Assembly: GCA_002717385.1 (NCBI GenBank)
Contig: PBDR01000013.1
Location: 45,321 to 109,320, forward strand
DNA: 64,000 nucleotides
Direction of reading: 5' to 3'
From: Chloroflexota bacterium
Lineage (GTDB): Bacteria > Chloroflexota > Dehalococcoidia > Lucifugimonadales > Lucifugimonadaceae
A program made the position numbers and the translations under genes. This document shows positions 55,144 through 64,000 of the stretch, piece after piece; within the stretch, counting starts at the first letter, position 1; every line of letters begins with the position of its first letter. The notes beneath the pieces were generated by a model. That model worked only from the letters and a program-made list of their open reading frames with translations, was not told where the DNA came from and did not search any database.

Positions 55144-55163
55144 AAATTGTCCGAAGACAATTT
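55144..55163. promoter_or_regulatory. Perfect 8-bp hairpin with CGAA tetraloop
   Basis: AAATTGTC-CGAA-GACAATTT between the small ORF and the sulfatase; terminator or leader structure, role unknown. Confidence 0.4.
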
Positions 55164-55247
55164 CTATATTTATAAATAGAAAATATTTTTTTTATTTTAG
55201 TGTAAACTTTTGTTGAGTTAGATATTTTAAGAAAATAGGAGAAAAAA

Positions 55248-56786
55248 TTGCCCAATAAAGACAAGCCAAATATTCTCATGATAATGTCTGATGAACACGG
55301 ACCAATGTTTAGTGGAACATATGGACATTCTATTGTAGAAACTCCAAATATGGATCGTTTGGCTGAAATGGGGACAACTTTCGAAAATGGATATTGTAAT
55401 TCTCCATTATGTACCCCTTCAAGATTATCAATGATGACTGGAAAATTTGTAAGCCACTGTGAAGGATGGGATAATGCTACACCATTATATGTTGGCAGGA
55501 TTACCTGGCCGTGGCTTCTAAAATCATTAGGTTATGAAACAGCTTTAAATGGAAAAATGCACATGATGGGACCAAAACCATTGAATGGTTTTGATAAACA
55601 ACTAACATTCGATCCACATTCTGACAATATGCTTCCAGTATTTCGATGGAAAGATAAAATGAAGGAAGCAAAAACTCCATGGGAAGATGTTTTAGAAGCT
55701 GGGGCAGGTACAAGTCCTGTGACTGTACATGATGATTATGTAGAAAAAGCAGCACACAGCTATTTAAAAGATGACGCAAGAAAGAAAAATCCTTGGGCAC
55801 TAGTATGCGGATTTATATCCCCTCATTTCCCGCTAAAAGTTCCAGATAAATATTTTAATAAATATTATCCAAATAATTCAGATTTACCTGATATACCTTC
55901 AGGACATCTGGACAATCTCCCTCCTTCAGCAAAAAGGTTACAAAAATTTACTGGTACAGGTGGCCCATATACAGATGAACAAACGAAAAAAGCAAGAGCA
56001 GCATATTATGGGCTAGTAAGTTTTCTCGATGAAAAAATTGGCCGTATTATTGACACATTGGAATCTACTGGTCAATTAGAAAACACTATTATCATTCACA
56101 CATCTGATCATGGAGAAATGGCGGGAGAACATGGACTTTGGAGAAAAATGTGCTTTTACGAACAATCAGCAAGAGTTCCATTACAAATATCTTGGAATGG
56201 AGGGAATATTCCAAAAGGACGATGGGAAAAAGGAGTTATGTCTAATGTTGATATAGTCGCAACTATATTAGATGCGGTAGGTATAAATCCTGTTGAGTGG
56301 AATATGGATGGTGACTCACTTCTACCCTATTTGTACGGCAAAGAAAAAAAATGGAAAGATGAAGCCATTTGTGAACATTTAGCACATGGTACGGATGGAC
56401 CAAGAATTATGGTAAGACGAGGGGACTGGAAACTTAATTATACACACCGTGAAACCAAAGAATTTGAATTATACAATCTTAAGGATGATCCAGGTGAATT
56501 TAAAAATATGGCTGGAAAAAAAGAATACGAAAAGATTCAAAAAGAGTTATTTAATCGTATAAAAGAAATTTGGCCTGACCCTGATGCTTTAGAACAAAAA
56601 ATCCGTGAAAGCCAAGAAGAAAGATTTTTACTTAGAGAATTAACTTCTCCTAGCAACAATGATTCAGATAAAGCTGATTTTCGACAAGAGGGTAATAGAG
56701 AACATCTTACAGCAATAGATTTCTATGCTGGAATAGTAAATAGAGGCAAGAATGCTGTCGATAAAGGTGATTCTCGTTTATTTTAG
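55248..56786 (+). CDS. Sulfatase (TTG start)
   Basis: PNILMIMSDEHGPMFSGTYGH; C-x-P-S-R signature (SPLCTPSRLSMMTGK); HTSDHGEMAGEHGLWRK. Confidence 0.92.
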   Translation: MPNKDKPNILMIMSDEHGPMFSGTYGHSIVETPNMDRLAEMGTTFENGYCNSPLCTPSRLSMMTGKFVSHCEGWDNATPLYVGRITWPWLLKSLGYETALNGKMHMMGPKPLNGFDKQLTFDPHSDNMLPVFRWKDKMKEAKTPWEDVLEAGAGTSPVTVHDDYVEKAAHSYLKDDARKKNPWALVCGFISPHFPLKVPDKYFNKYYPNNSDLPDIPSGHLDNLPPSAKRLQKFTGTGGPYTDEQTKKARAAYYGLVSFLDEKIGRIIDTLESTGQLENTIIIHTSDHGEMAGEHGLWRKMCFYEQSARVPLQISWNGGNIPKGRWEKGVMSNVDIVATILDAVGINPVEWNMDGDSLLPYLYGKEKKWKDEAICEHLAHGTDGPRIMVRRGDWKLNYTHRETKEFELYNLKDDPGEFKNMAGKKEYEKIQKELFNRIKEIWPDPDALEQKIRESQEERFLLRELTSPSNNDSDKADFRQEGNREHLTAIDFYAGIVNRGKNAVDKGDSRLF

Positions 56787-56947
56787 ATATTAAAAAATTT
56801 AAAAAAAATCCTACTAAGAATAATATTAATTCTAATAATAGTAAGTGTTTTCTATTACATTATTGTTCCTAGAATAATTTCACCATTAATTTTTGAGTAT
56901 TTTTTTTTAAATTATTTAGTATTTAAAACAATAAAATATAATATAAT

Positions 56948-56979
56948 CTTTAATATGAATAACCTTTAATATGAATAAC
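56948..56979. repeat. 16-bp perfect tandem duplication across a start codon
   Basis: CTTTAATATGAATAAC x2 (56948-56963 and 56964-56979). Confidence 0.9.
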
Positions 56980-57945
56980 AAAAAATCTCCAAATGAAATA
57001 GCCGAAAAACTCTCCAAACTATATGGAAATACATTCGATGAAATTATTTATACTAAGGGTGTCGGAATTAGTGGAAAAATAAGATTTGCTGAATTAGGTA
57101 TAGATAAAGATAAAATTCTTAAAGAAGTTAACAAAACAATATCTATACAACAAGGTACTATTATAAACGATAAATACCCTGGGCAATTTTTTTCTGGATA
57201 TGTATGGGCTGAAGATTTATATAGAGTTACAAATGAAAAAAAATACATGGAAATTCTGGTAGATTTTGTAAAAAAATACTACAAAATAAATAACTCAACT
57301 CTCCCTAATGCTTGTGATCCAACTTATAGAAGCGAAGATATCTTCTTTACCTCAGCTATTATGGGAAGAGTTTATAAATATACAAAAAATTCTGATTATT
57401 CTAATATTCTTTCTAAATATCTTTTAAATATTCCTACTCAAAAAAAAGATGGTTTATTTATGCATAATTTAAATGCTGAGTGGAATTGGGGCAGATCAAA
57501 TGGTTTTGCTGCTCTTGGATTTACTGAAGCAATATCATATCTTCCCGATAATAAAGAAACAAATAAATTGATTACTACCCATAAAAATCATCTTGATGCT
57601 TTAATTCAATTACAAAACAATGATGGAACATGGTCGCAAGTTTTGGATGATAAATCTTCATATCATGAATTTAGTGTAACTTGTATGATCGCTTACAGTA
57701 TCTCTAGAGGTGTTAGATTAGGTTGGTTAGATTCTTCTTACTCAAGTATTTTAGATAAAGCATTTAATGGGATATCATCAATGATAGATGATATTGGAAA
57801 TATAAAAAAAGTATGTATAGGAACCGGGGTACAAAATACGCTAAGGGATTATTTAAACAGACCTGCAATTTCTGGTTTTGATCACAGAGGCGGTTCATTA
57901 TGTTTATGGTTTATGACTGAATATATGCTTCAATATAAACATTAA
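56971..57945 (+). CDS. Glycoside hydrolase-like protein (GH105/GH88 unsaturated glycuronyl hydrolase-like)
   Basis: Alpha/alpha-barrel-like sequence; HNLNAEWNWGRSNGFAALGFTEAISYLP resembles the WGRGNGW segment of GH105. Confidence 0.6.
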   Translation: MNNKKSPNEIAEKLSKLYGNTFDEIIYTKGVGISGKIRFAELGIDKDKILKEVNKTISIQQGTIINDKYPGQFFSGYVWAEDLYRVTNEKKYMEILVDFVKKYYKINNSTLPNACDPTYRSEDIFFTSAIMGRVYKYTKNSDYSNILSKYLLNIPTQKKDGLFMHNLNAEWNWGRSNGFAALGFTEAISYLPDNKETNKLITTHKNHLDALIQLQNNDGTWSQVLDDKSSYHEFSVTCMIAYSISRGVRLGWLDSSYSSILDKAFNGISSMIDDIGNIKKVCIGTGVQNTLRDYLNRPAISGFDHRGGSLCLWFMTEYMLQYKH

Positions 57946-58040
57946 AGTTATTGTTTACAAAAAAATATTAACAAAATATTTATATGTGGACAAAAACATA
58001 TAAAACATATATATTTCATCTCATATCAAATTGATATTTT

Positions 58041-59474
58041 ATGGATATTTTTTTTATGGTAACGAATGAAATAAAAACAGATTCGTCATTAGTAGCTCAT
58101 CTTCTGCGCCGCGCAGGTTTCGGTTCGGATTATTCTCAAATCCAAGAATTTACAAAAAAAAAATATGAAGAAATTGTAGAAGATTTTTTAAATCCAGAAA
58201 TTTTTCCTGAAGTTGAAGATAAATTAATCTCAAGGCATTATATATCTCTTGGAGCCAACAAAGACAATCAGGCAACATGGAATGGAAGATGGTTTTATAG
58301 AATGATTAACACTAAAAGACCTTTGCAAGAAAAAATGGCCCTTTTTTGGCACCATGTTTTAGCCACTGGATGGACAAAAAGTGAACATACTCCTACTATG
58401 GTTAATCATATTGAAATGCTCAGGAAAAACGGACTAAAAAATTTCAGAACTATTCTAATTGAATTGTCTAAAGACCCCGCCATGATTTATTGGTTGGATA
58501 ACAATGAAAATCATTCCGAATCAATAAACGAAAATTATGGTAGAGAAATCTTAGAATTATTTTCTATGGGAATAGGGAATTACACAGAGGACGATATAAA
58601 AAATGCAGCCAGATCTTTTACTGGATGGACTTTTACTCAACCACTCCCATTATATCCATATGGACATTATGAATCAAAATTTATTTTTAAAGAAAATGAC
58701 CATGATTATGGTGTAAAAAAATTCTTAGAAAAAACTGGACCTTTTAACGGCGAAGAAATAATAGATATAATTTCTCAACAAGAAGCGACTGCTAGATTTA
58801 TCTGTAGGCACCTTTATAATTTTTTTGTTGAAGATGAGCCTCAAGTTCCTGCATGGAGTATTACACCTCCAAAAAACCAATTTGCAATTGATCAAATGGT
58901 AAAATCGTGGTTAGAAAGTGATGCAGATCTAAAATCTGTAATGCGTACTCTTCTTAACTCAGATTGGTTTAAAAAGTCTAAAATGAATAGAGTAAAATGT
59001 CCGGCAGAATTTATTGCTGCAACACTCAAAATATCTGGCGAATATAGAAGTCCTGATCCAGGATTAGTTCAATTAGAATCAACTTGTATAGCAATGGGAC
59101 AAAAATTAATGGACCCACCTTCAGTTGAAGGATGGCATACCGGGAAAGAATGGATAGATGGCGGAACATTAACAGAGAGAGTCAATTATGCTATAGAAAT
59201 TTTAAATGATCCAAATAAACCAGGAGTGAAATTTATTATTAATGAAATTAAAAATGATAAAGAATCTCATAATCCAAAAAAATTCGTTAATAGAATGTTG
59301 GAGCTGGTTGGTTTTATTGAAATAAGTGAGAACACAAAATCTTTGCTAATAAAATTAGCTGAAGAAGATGGAAAACTTTCATTTAGAACAAAAAAAGATC
59401 AGGAAATATCTAGAAATAGAATTATGAGAATGTTACGTCTAATAATCTCATCAATGGAATTTCAGTTCTCATAA
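58041..59474 (+). CDS. DUF1800 family protein
   Basis: HLLRRAGFGSDYSQIQEF; MALFWHHVLATG; NENYGREILELFSMGIGNYTEDDIKNAARSFTGWT; DPPSVEGWHTGKEWI. Confidence 0.92.
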   Translation: MDIFFMVTNEIKTDSSLVAHLLRRAGFGSDYSQIQEFTKKKYEEIVEDFLNPEIFPEVEDKLISRHYISLGANKDNQATWNGRWFYRMINTKRPLQEKMALFWHHVLATGWTKSEHTPTMVNHIEMLRKNGLKNFRTILIELSKDPAMIYWLDNNENHSESINENYGREILELFSMGIGNYTEDDIKNAARSFTGWTFTQPLPLYPYGHYESKFIFKENDHDYGVKKFLEKTGPFNGEEIIDIISQQEATARFICRHLYNFFVEDEPQVPAWSITPPKNQFAIDQMVKSWLESDADLKSVMRTLLNSDWFKKSKMNRVKCPAEFIAATLKISGEYRSPDPGLVQLESTCIAMGQKLMDPPSVEGWHTGKEWIDGGTLTERVNYAIEILNDPNKPGVKFIINEIKNDKESHNPKKFVNRMLELVGFIEISENTKSLLIKLAEEDGKLSFRTKKDQEISRNRIMRMLRLIISSMEFQFS

Positions 59475-59494
59475 TCTACCTAAAGGAGCAAAAC

Positions 59495-60643
59495 ATGACC
59501 ACAAAAAATAAAGAACCAGTACTATTAATAATTCAACTTTCTGGTGGAAATGATTTTATGAATACGGTAATTCCATTCACTTCTGGAGTATATTTTGACA
59601 ATAGACCATTAGTAGGAATTCCAGAAAATAAAATGATCCCTTTTACTGAAAATTTAGCATTTCATCCTTGTGCAAAATCTCTAAAAAACCTATATGAAAA
59701 AGGTAAAGTAGCCATTATTCAAGGAATAGGTTATGAAAACTCTAGTAGATCTCATTTTAGAGCTATGGATATTTGGCATACTTGTGAACCAAATCATGTA
59801 GCAACAGAAGGTTGGTTAGCTAAAGTGATTAGAGAAATTGATCCAAATTCTTCCAATCCTGTAACAGCTGTGAATTTTGGCAGAGGATTACCTAGAGCTC
59901 TCGCCGCTCCAGGAGTTATTGCAACTTCTGTTGGAGATCTTGATAATTACGGGCTTATGTCAGAAATAGAAAAAGAAGAAGAAAAAATTGAAGATTTAGA
60001 GATGTTTAAACGTATGTATACTCCAGCTTTAGGCAGTGGAATAGTTATGGATTATTTAGGAGAGACAGGAAGAACTGTTCTTACAGGAGCAGATATTTTA
60101 GCTGAAGCTCCAATAAATTATTCTTCAACCATAGAATATTCAAATAACCCCATTGCTAAATCCCTAAGAGATGTTGCGAGAGTACATTTTGCAGGGTTGG
60201 GTACTAGAATTTTCTATACTAATCACGCAGGTTATGATCATCATGCACAAGAAGTTCCAAATCATGCCAGATTACTTACTGAATTAACTGATGCCATAAG
60301 TGACTTTATGGATGATTTAGATGAACATAATGCTTCTGAAGAAATAACTATCTTAGTATTTACTGAATTTGGAAGAAGAGTTAAAGATAATGGTTCAGGT
60401 ACAGACCATGGATCTGGTGGAGGTGCTTTTATAATTGGAGAAAATGTAAAAGGTGGCTTATATTCAGAATATCCATCTTTAAATCCTTCTGATTGGTTAT
60501 ATGGAGAAGATCTACAACATACGATAGATTTTAGAGGTATTTACGGGACAATTTTACAACAATGGATGGGAATTGATCCTCATGATATTATTGGCGGAGA
60601 TTTTGAACAAATATCTCCTTTTAACAAAACATTGATTAGATAG
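59495..60643 (+). CDS. DUF1501 family protein
   Basis: LLIIQLSGGNDFMNTVIP; FHPCAKSLKNLYEKGKVAIIQGIGYENSSRSHFRAMDIW; TEFGRRVKDNGSGTDHGSGGGAFIIG. Confidence 0.92.
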   Translation: MTTKNKEPVLLIIQLSGGNDFMNTVIPFTSGVYFDNRPLVGIPENKMIPFTENLAFHPCAKSLKNLYEKGKVAIIQGIGYENSSRSHFRAMDIWHTCEPNHVATEGWLAKVIREIDPNSSNPVTAVNFGRGLPRALAAPGVIATSVGDLDNYGLMSEIEKEEEKIEDLEMFKRMYTPALGSGIVMDYLGETGRTVLTGADILAEAPINYSSTIEYSNNPIAKSLRDVARVHFAGLGTRIFYTNHAGYDHHAQEVPNHARLLTELTDAISDFMDDLDEHNASEEITILVFTEFGRRVKDNGSGTDHGSGGGAFIIGENVKGGLYSEYPSLNPSDWLYGEDLQHTIDFRGIYGTILQQWMGIDPHDIIGGDFEQISPFNKTLIR

Positions 60644-60644
60644 T

Positions 60645-61649
60645 ATGAGTAAACCTTACGCATTACTTCGAGCCGGATTTCCATTTTATGCTACCTTAGG
60701 TATGAGAAGAGTTACTACTATGCCTATGGATTTGGCAATAGGTAAAGATCAGACAATTTATGTGCTAAACCGTATGGATGAAATATCTGAGATAAGAAAA
60801 ATAAATTGGAAAGATGAAGATCTAGGTACAATACCTGAAGGTGGGAAAAACCTTGAGTGGCCAGTACAAATCTTGATAGACGAATTAGATCATATATATA
60901 TTTCGGATGAAGCAAAAAATAAGATTATTATTCTAGACACTTCAGGTAAAGAATTAGATTCATGGGGAGAGTTTGGTTCGACTAATGGAAAAATTAATCG
61001 CCCTTCTGGAATATGTTTTGATAAAGATAATAATATTTATATTGTCGATACATATAACCATAGAATTTCAAAATTCACTAAATCTGGAACTTTCATAAAC
61101 TCTTTCGGAGAAAATGGATCTCAAAAAGGTCAACTAAATTATCCTTGGGGGATAGATATAGACCATAATACCGGAGATTTATTAGTTTCAGATTGGGGAA
61201 ATGACAGAATCCAAAAATTTGATTATAAAGGAAATTTTATCAACGATTTTGAACTAAATAATGAATTAGTTGGGAAACTTGATGGTCCAGCAGGTATAGC
61301 AGTTGATTCCCATAGTGATATTTTTGTTGCTGACAGAGGGAACCATAGAATAATACAATTCAACCATAAAGGAAATTACGTAGAAAGATTTATTGGAGAT
61401 GCTGTTCTTTCAAAAATTGGAAGAACATACCTGATGGCGAATGCCAGAGCTTTAAGAGCTAGGGAAATGACACCATTAGAAGAAACAAAAAGATTTAGAG
61501 GTCCTACTTCCGTAAGAATATATGGGGATTTAATGTATATCCCAGATCTTGGATCCCATAGAATACAAGTCTATAAAAAAGAAGCATATGAATTAGATGA
61601 AACTAATATCCTGCCAGACACAGATATACCGTTTCTTTACAATGTGTAA
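60645..61649 (+). CDS. NHL-repeat beta-propeller protein
   Basis: Repeated NRPSGICFDKDNNIYIVDTYNHRISKFTKSG / NYPWGIDIDHNTGDLLVSDWGNDRIQKFDYKG / DGPAGIAVDSHSDIFVADRGNHRIIQF. Confidence 0.9.
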   Translation: MSKPYALLRAGFPFYATLGMRRVTTMPMDLAIGKDQTIYVLNRMDEISEIRKINWKDEDLGTIPEGGKNLEWPVQILIDELDHIYISDEAKNKIIILDTSGKELDSWGEFGSTNGKINRPSGICFDKDNNIYIVDTYNHRISKFTKSGTFINSFGENGSQKGQLNYPWGIDIDHNTGDLLVSDWGNDRIQKFDYKGNFINDFELNNELVGKLDGPAGIAVDSHSDIFVADRGNHRIIQFNHKGNYVERFIGDAVLSKIGRTYLMANARALRAREMTPLEETKRFRGPTSVRIYGDLMYIPDLGSHRIQVYKKEAYELDETNILPDTDIPFLYNV

Positions 61650-61691
61650 ATCCTGCCAGACTCAAATATATCGTTTCTTTACAATGTGTAA
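61608..61691 (+). repeat. 42-bp tandem duplication of the NHL gene 3' end including its stop codon
   Basis: ATCCTGCCAGACACAGATATACCGTTTCTTTACAATGTGTAA (61608-61649) followed by ATCCTGCCAGACTCAAATATATCGTTTCTTTACAATGTGTAA (61650-61691); 3 mismatches. Confidence 0.95.
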
Positions 61692-61706
61692 AGCTATTAA
61701 ATTAAA

Positions 61707-62744
61707 ATGAAATATAATAAAATAAATAAAACAAATATAGAAGTTTCAGAATTTGCGCTTGGAACTTGGCCATTTGCAGGTGGAGATGAATGGGGATACC
61801 AAGATGATCAAGACTCTATAAATGCAGTAAACGAATCTATAAATAATGGTATAAATTTCTTTGATACTGCTCCAGGATATGGTGACGGGCGATCTGAAAG
61901 AGTACTAGGTAAAGCAATTAAAAATAAAAGAGGTTCTAATGTCCTTTCTACAAAAGTTCCTGCATCAGAGCTGCATCCTGATAACCTTAGAAAATCATGT
62001 GAGTTCAGTTTAAATAACCTCCAAACAGACTATATAGATGTTTATCATATACATTGGCCAAGCAGGAAATCATCTGGAAGTAAAATTCTATTAGAACCAA
62101 ATAATAAAAATGAGGTAGATATTAACGATACTGTTGATGAATTGAATAAATTATATGATGAAGGGAAAATAAGATCGATAGCAGTAAGTAATTTTGGAAA
62201 AAAAGATTTTGAAGAAATCTCTTCTCTTACTCACGTAGTTGCAAACCAATTACCTTATAACGGTTTCTGGCGTGCCATAGAATATGAAATTCAAGAAATT
62301 TGTATAGAAAAAAAATCTGGAATTATTTGTTACAGTCCATTGGCACAAGGTCTATTAACTGGAAGATATAATCACCCTGATGAAGTTCCATATGGGGTAT
62401 CAAGAAGTAGATTGTTCTCAAAGGATAGATCCCCTATGGCAATTCATAAAGATATTGGGTGCGAAAAGATATTATTTAACACAATCAGTAAATTGAAAAT
62501 ATTATCAAAAGAAAATGATATCTCAATGGCTATAATGTCACTCGGGTGGCTAAAAACTAGAATGGGAATACTTTCAATATTAATTGGATGCAGAAATATA
62601 GAAGAAGTTAATTTAAATGTCCCAGCATTCAATTACAATCCTAAAAAAGAGCTAAATGAAAAAATTTCTGCCCTGACAGAAGATATCAAAATTTATGTCG
62701 GAAAAAACCCAGATATGTGGAGTGCAGAAAGCGCATATCGATAA
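61707..62744 (+). CDS. Aldo/keto reductase
   Basis: FALGTWPFAGGDEWGYQDDQDSINAVNESINNGINFFDTAPGYGDGRSERVLGKAI; ISVSNFGK-like AVSNFGK. Confidence 0.9.
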   Translation: MKYNKINKTNIEVSEFALGTWPFAGGDEWGYQDDQDSINAVNESINNGINFFDTAPGYGDGRSERVLGKAIKNKRGSNVLSTKVPASELHPDNLRKSCEFSLNNLQTDYIDVYHIHWPSRKSSGSKILLEPNNKNEVDINDTVDELNKLYDEGKIRSIAVSNFGKKDFEEISSLTHVVANQLPYNGFWRAIEYEIQEICIEKKSGIICYSPLAQGLLTGRYNHPDEVPYGVSRSRLFSKDRSPMAIHKDIGCEKILFNTISKLKILSKENDISMAIMSLGWLKTRMGILSILIGCRNIEEVNLNVPAFNYNPKKELNEKISALTEDIKIYVGKNPDMWSAESAYR

Positions 62745-62764
62745 AATTATTAGAGGTTATAATT

Positions 62765-63625
62765 ATGAAAAAACATCATCACAAAGTAGCAATAATAACT
62801 GGAGGTGCTCAAGGTATTGGTGGTGCTTCAGCAAGAAAACTTGCATTATATGGAGCTACAGTAATTATTGCTGACATCGATGAAGAAGCATCAAAAAAAA
62901 ATATAAAAAATATACAATCATCTGGAGGTAATGCTTCTTTCATTAAAACCGATGTTTCTAAATCTCCTGATATCAAAAATATGATTGATTTTACATATGA
63001 AAAATTTAAGAGAATTGATATATTAGTTCAAAATGCTTTCCCAGTAATTTCGGGAGCATCTAGAGTATATGGTGATGCAGTTTCAGTAAAAGAAGAGGAA
63101 TGGGATTATGGTATTTCAGTTTTAGCAAAAGCAATTTATTTGGGAACTAAACATGTAGTTCCTATAATGAAACAAAATGATGGTGGTAGTATAGTAAATA
63201 TGGCATCTGTTCATTCGATTTTACAGGAACCGGGAATGTTAGTATATGAGGCAGGAAAAGCTGCGGTGGTTGGTATGACAAGACAAATGGCAATAGAATA
63301 TGGCCCATATGGAATAAGGGTTAATGCTATCGCACCCGGTCATATTGTCAGTGAAGGATTAAAAGCAGTTTGGGATAAAAATCCTTCTGGATTAAAATTT
63401 TTTGAAAATCAATATCCTGTTCGCAGAACCGGAATACCAGATGATATAGCTAATGGTGTTAGCTTTCTATGCTCAGAAGAAGCTTCATTCATAACAGGCC
63501 ATACTCTTGCTATAGATGGTGGACTTACGATTCAACTACAAGAACAATTTGGACTTAGACAAGCAAGATATATAATGGATAATCCAGATACAAATGTATT
63601 CGGACCTTCTGCTGAAGAAAAATAA
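62765..63625 (+). CDS. Short-chain dehydrogenase/reductase
   Basis: KVAIITGGAQGIGGASARKLA; YEAGKAAVVGMTRQMAIEYGPYGIRVNAIAPGH; start at ATGAAAAAACATCAT. Confidence 0.88.
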   Translation: MKKHHHKVAIITGGAQGIGGASARKLALYGATVIIADIDEEASKKNIKNIQSSGGNASFIKTDVSKSPDIKNMIDFTYEKFKRIDILVQNAFPVISGASRVYGDAVSVKEEEWDYGISVLAKAIYLGTKHVVPIMKQNDGGSIVNMASVHSILQEPGMLVYEAGKAAVVGMTRQMAIEYGPYGIRVNAIAPGHIVSEGLKAVWDKNPSGLKFFENQYPVRRTGIPDDIANGVSFLCSEEASFITGHTLAIDGGLTIQLQEQFGLRQARYIMDNPDTNVFGPSAEEK

Positions 63626-63682
63626 TATATAATTTAAATTCACCTTTTTTATTTACCTATTTAATAAGAACTCACTGAAAAC

Positions 63683-63844
63683 ATGATCGGGAAAAAGCTT
63701 TGGGCATTTATGATTCTTGTCTTTTTCTTATTGTTTATTCCTGGAGCAATTGGAGGTTGGGAGTTAATTAGTTCTATGATTGAGCAAAATTTGAGTAGAT
63801 GTGGTGACATAATATGTCTTTATGGATTTGAAAATCTTTATTAA
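63683..63844 (+). CDS. Small single-pass membrane ORF (53 aa)
   Basis: MIGKKLWAFMILVFFLLFIPGAIGGWELISSMIEQNLSRCGDIICLYGFENLY; below the length cut-off of the supplied track. Confidence 0.4.
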   Translation: MIGKKLWAFMILVFFLLFIPGAIGGWELISSMIEQNLSRCGDIICLYGFENLY

Positions 63845-63878
63845 CTAACTAATAAATATTCAATTTTTCTAATTGTTA

Positions 63879-64000
63879 CTATAAGTGAGAATCTAAGTTC
63901 GCGATCAATGCAGACAATTTTTCTTTTTCAATCCATTTTTCTTTAGGATCGGGTTTTGGAATACAATTAATTAATAATTGTGTATAAGGATGTTTAGGAT
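63879..64000 (-). CDS. Oligopeptide/dipeptide ABC transporter ATP-binding protein, C-terminal end (partial)
   Basis: Own translation: ...PKHPYTQLLINCIPKPDPKEKWIEKEKLSALIANLDSHL*; HPYTQxLLxxIPxPDP is typical of Opp/Dpp ATPase tails. Confidence 0.65.
   Translation of the reverse strand, partial: PKHPYTQLLINCIPKPDPKEKWIEKEKLSALIANLDSHL

Overview
AT-rich 64 kb bacterial chromosomal window. Gene content (CaiB/BaiF CoA-transferase, SDRs, two mandelate-racemase-type enolase-superfamily enzymes, HyuA/HyuB, amidohydrolases, DUF1800/DUF1501, sulfatase) resembles marine Chloroflexota such as SAR202, but this taxonomic guess is inference only. Left part: acetoin-dehydrogenase-like operon (acoA-acoB-acoC-acoX), gyrB, pyrE-nadD-obg, dnaA, and a candidate oriC between obg and dnaA with three exact TTATTCACA DnaA boxes. 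Middle: metabolic genes, purKE and an ABC exporter. Right: an accessory block (MFS, sulfatase, GH105/88-like, DUF1800/DUF1501, NHL, aldo/keto reductase, SDR). Most interesting signal: three genes that the ORF track splits are each restored to one full-length frame by reading an in-frame TGA as selenocysteine: an OsmC-like protein (...ATGG-U-MLG...), a lipoprotein thioredoxin-fold protein (DFYSDT-U-LTC, a UxxC motif), and a CocE/NonD-type hydrolase (GPW-U-HGG, next to the expected catalytic His). Two have good hairpins at bacterial SECIS spacing; the OsmC hairpin is weaker. The CocE-type case may be an undescribed selenoprotein family. A fourth, speculative candidate is a 41-codon ORF with one in-frame TGA, overlapping both neighbouring genes. 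Other observations: an 8-nt homopolymer frameshift in an O-antigen-ligase/TPR/Sel1 gene, two exact TTACG-N5-CGTAA inverted repeats upstream of the sulfatase block, small tandem duplications at a gene start and a gene stop, and an ABC ATPase with an AbrB-like tail. No rRNA, tRNA, CRISPR array or transposase was recognised.
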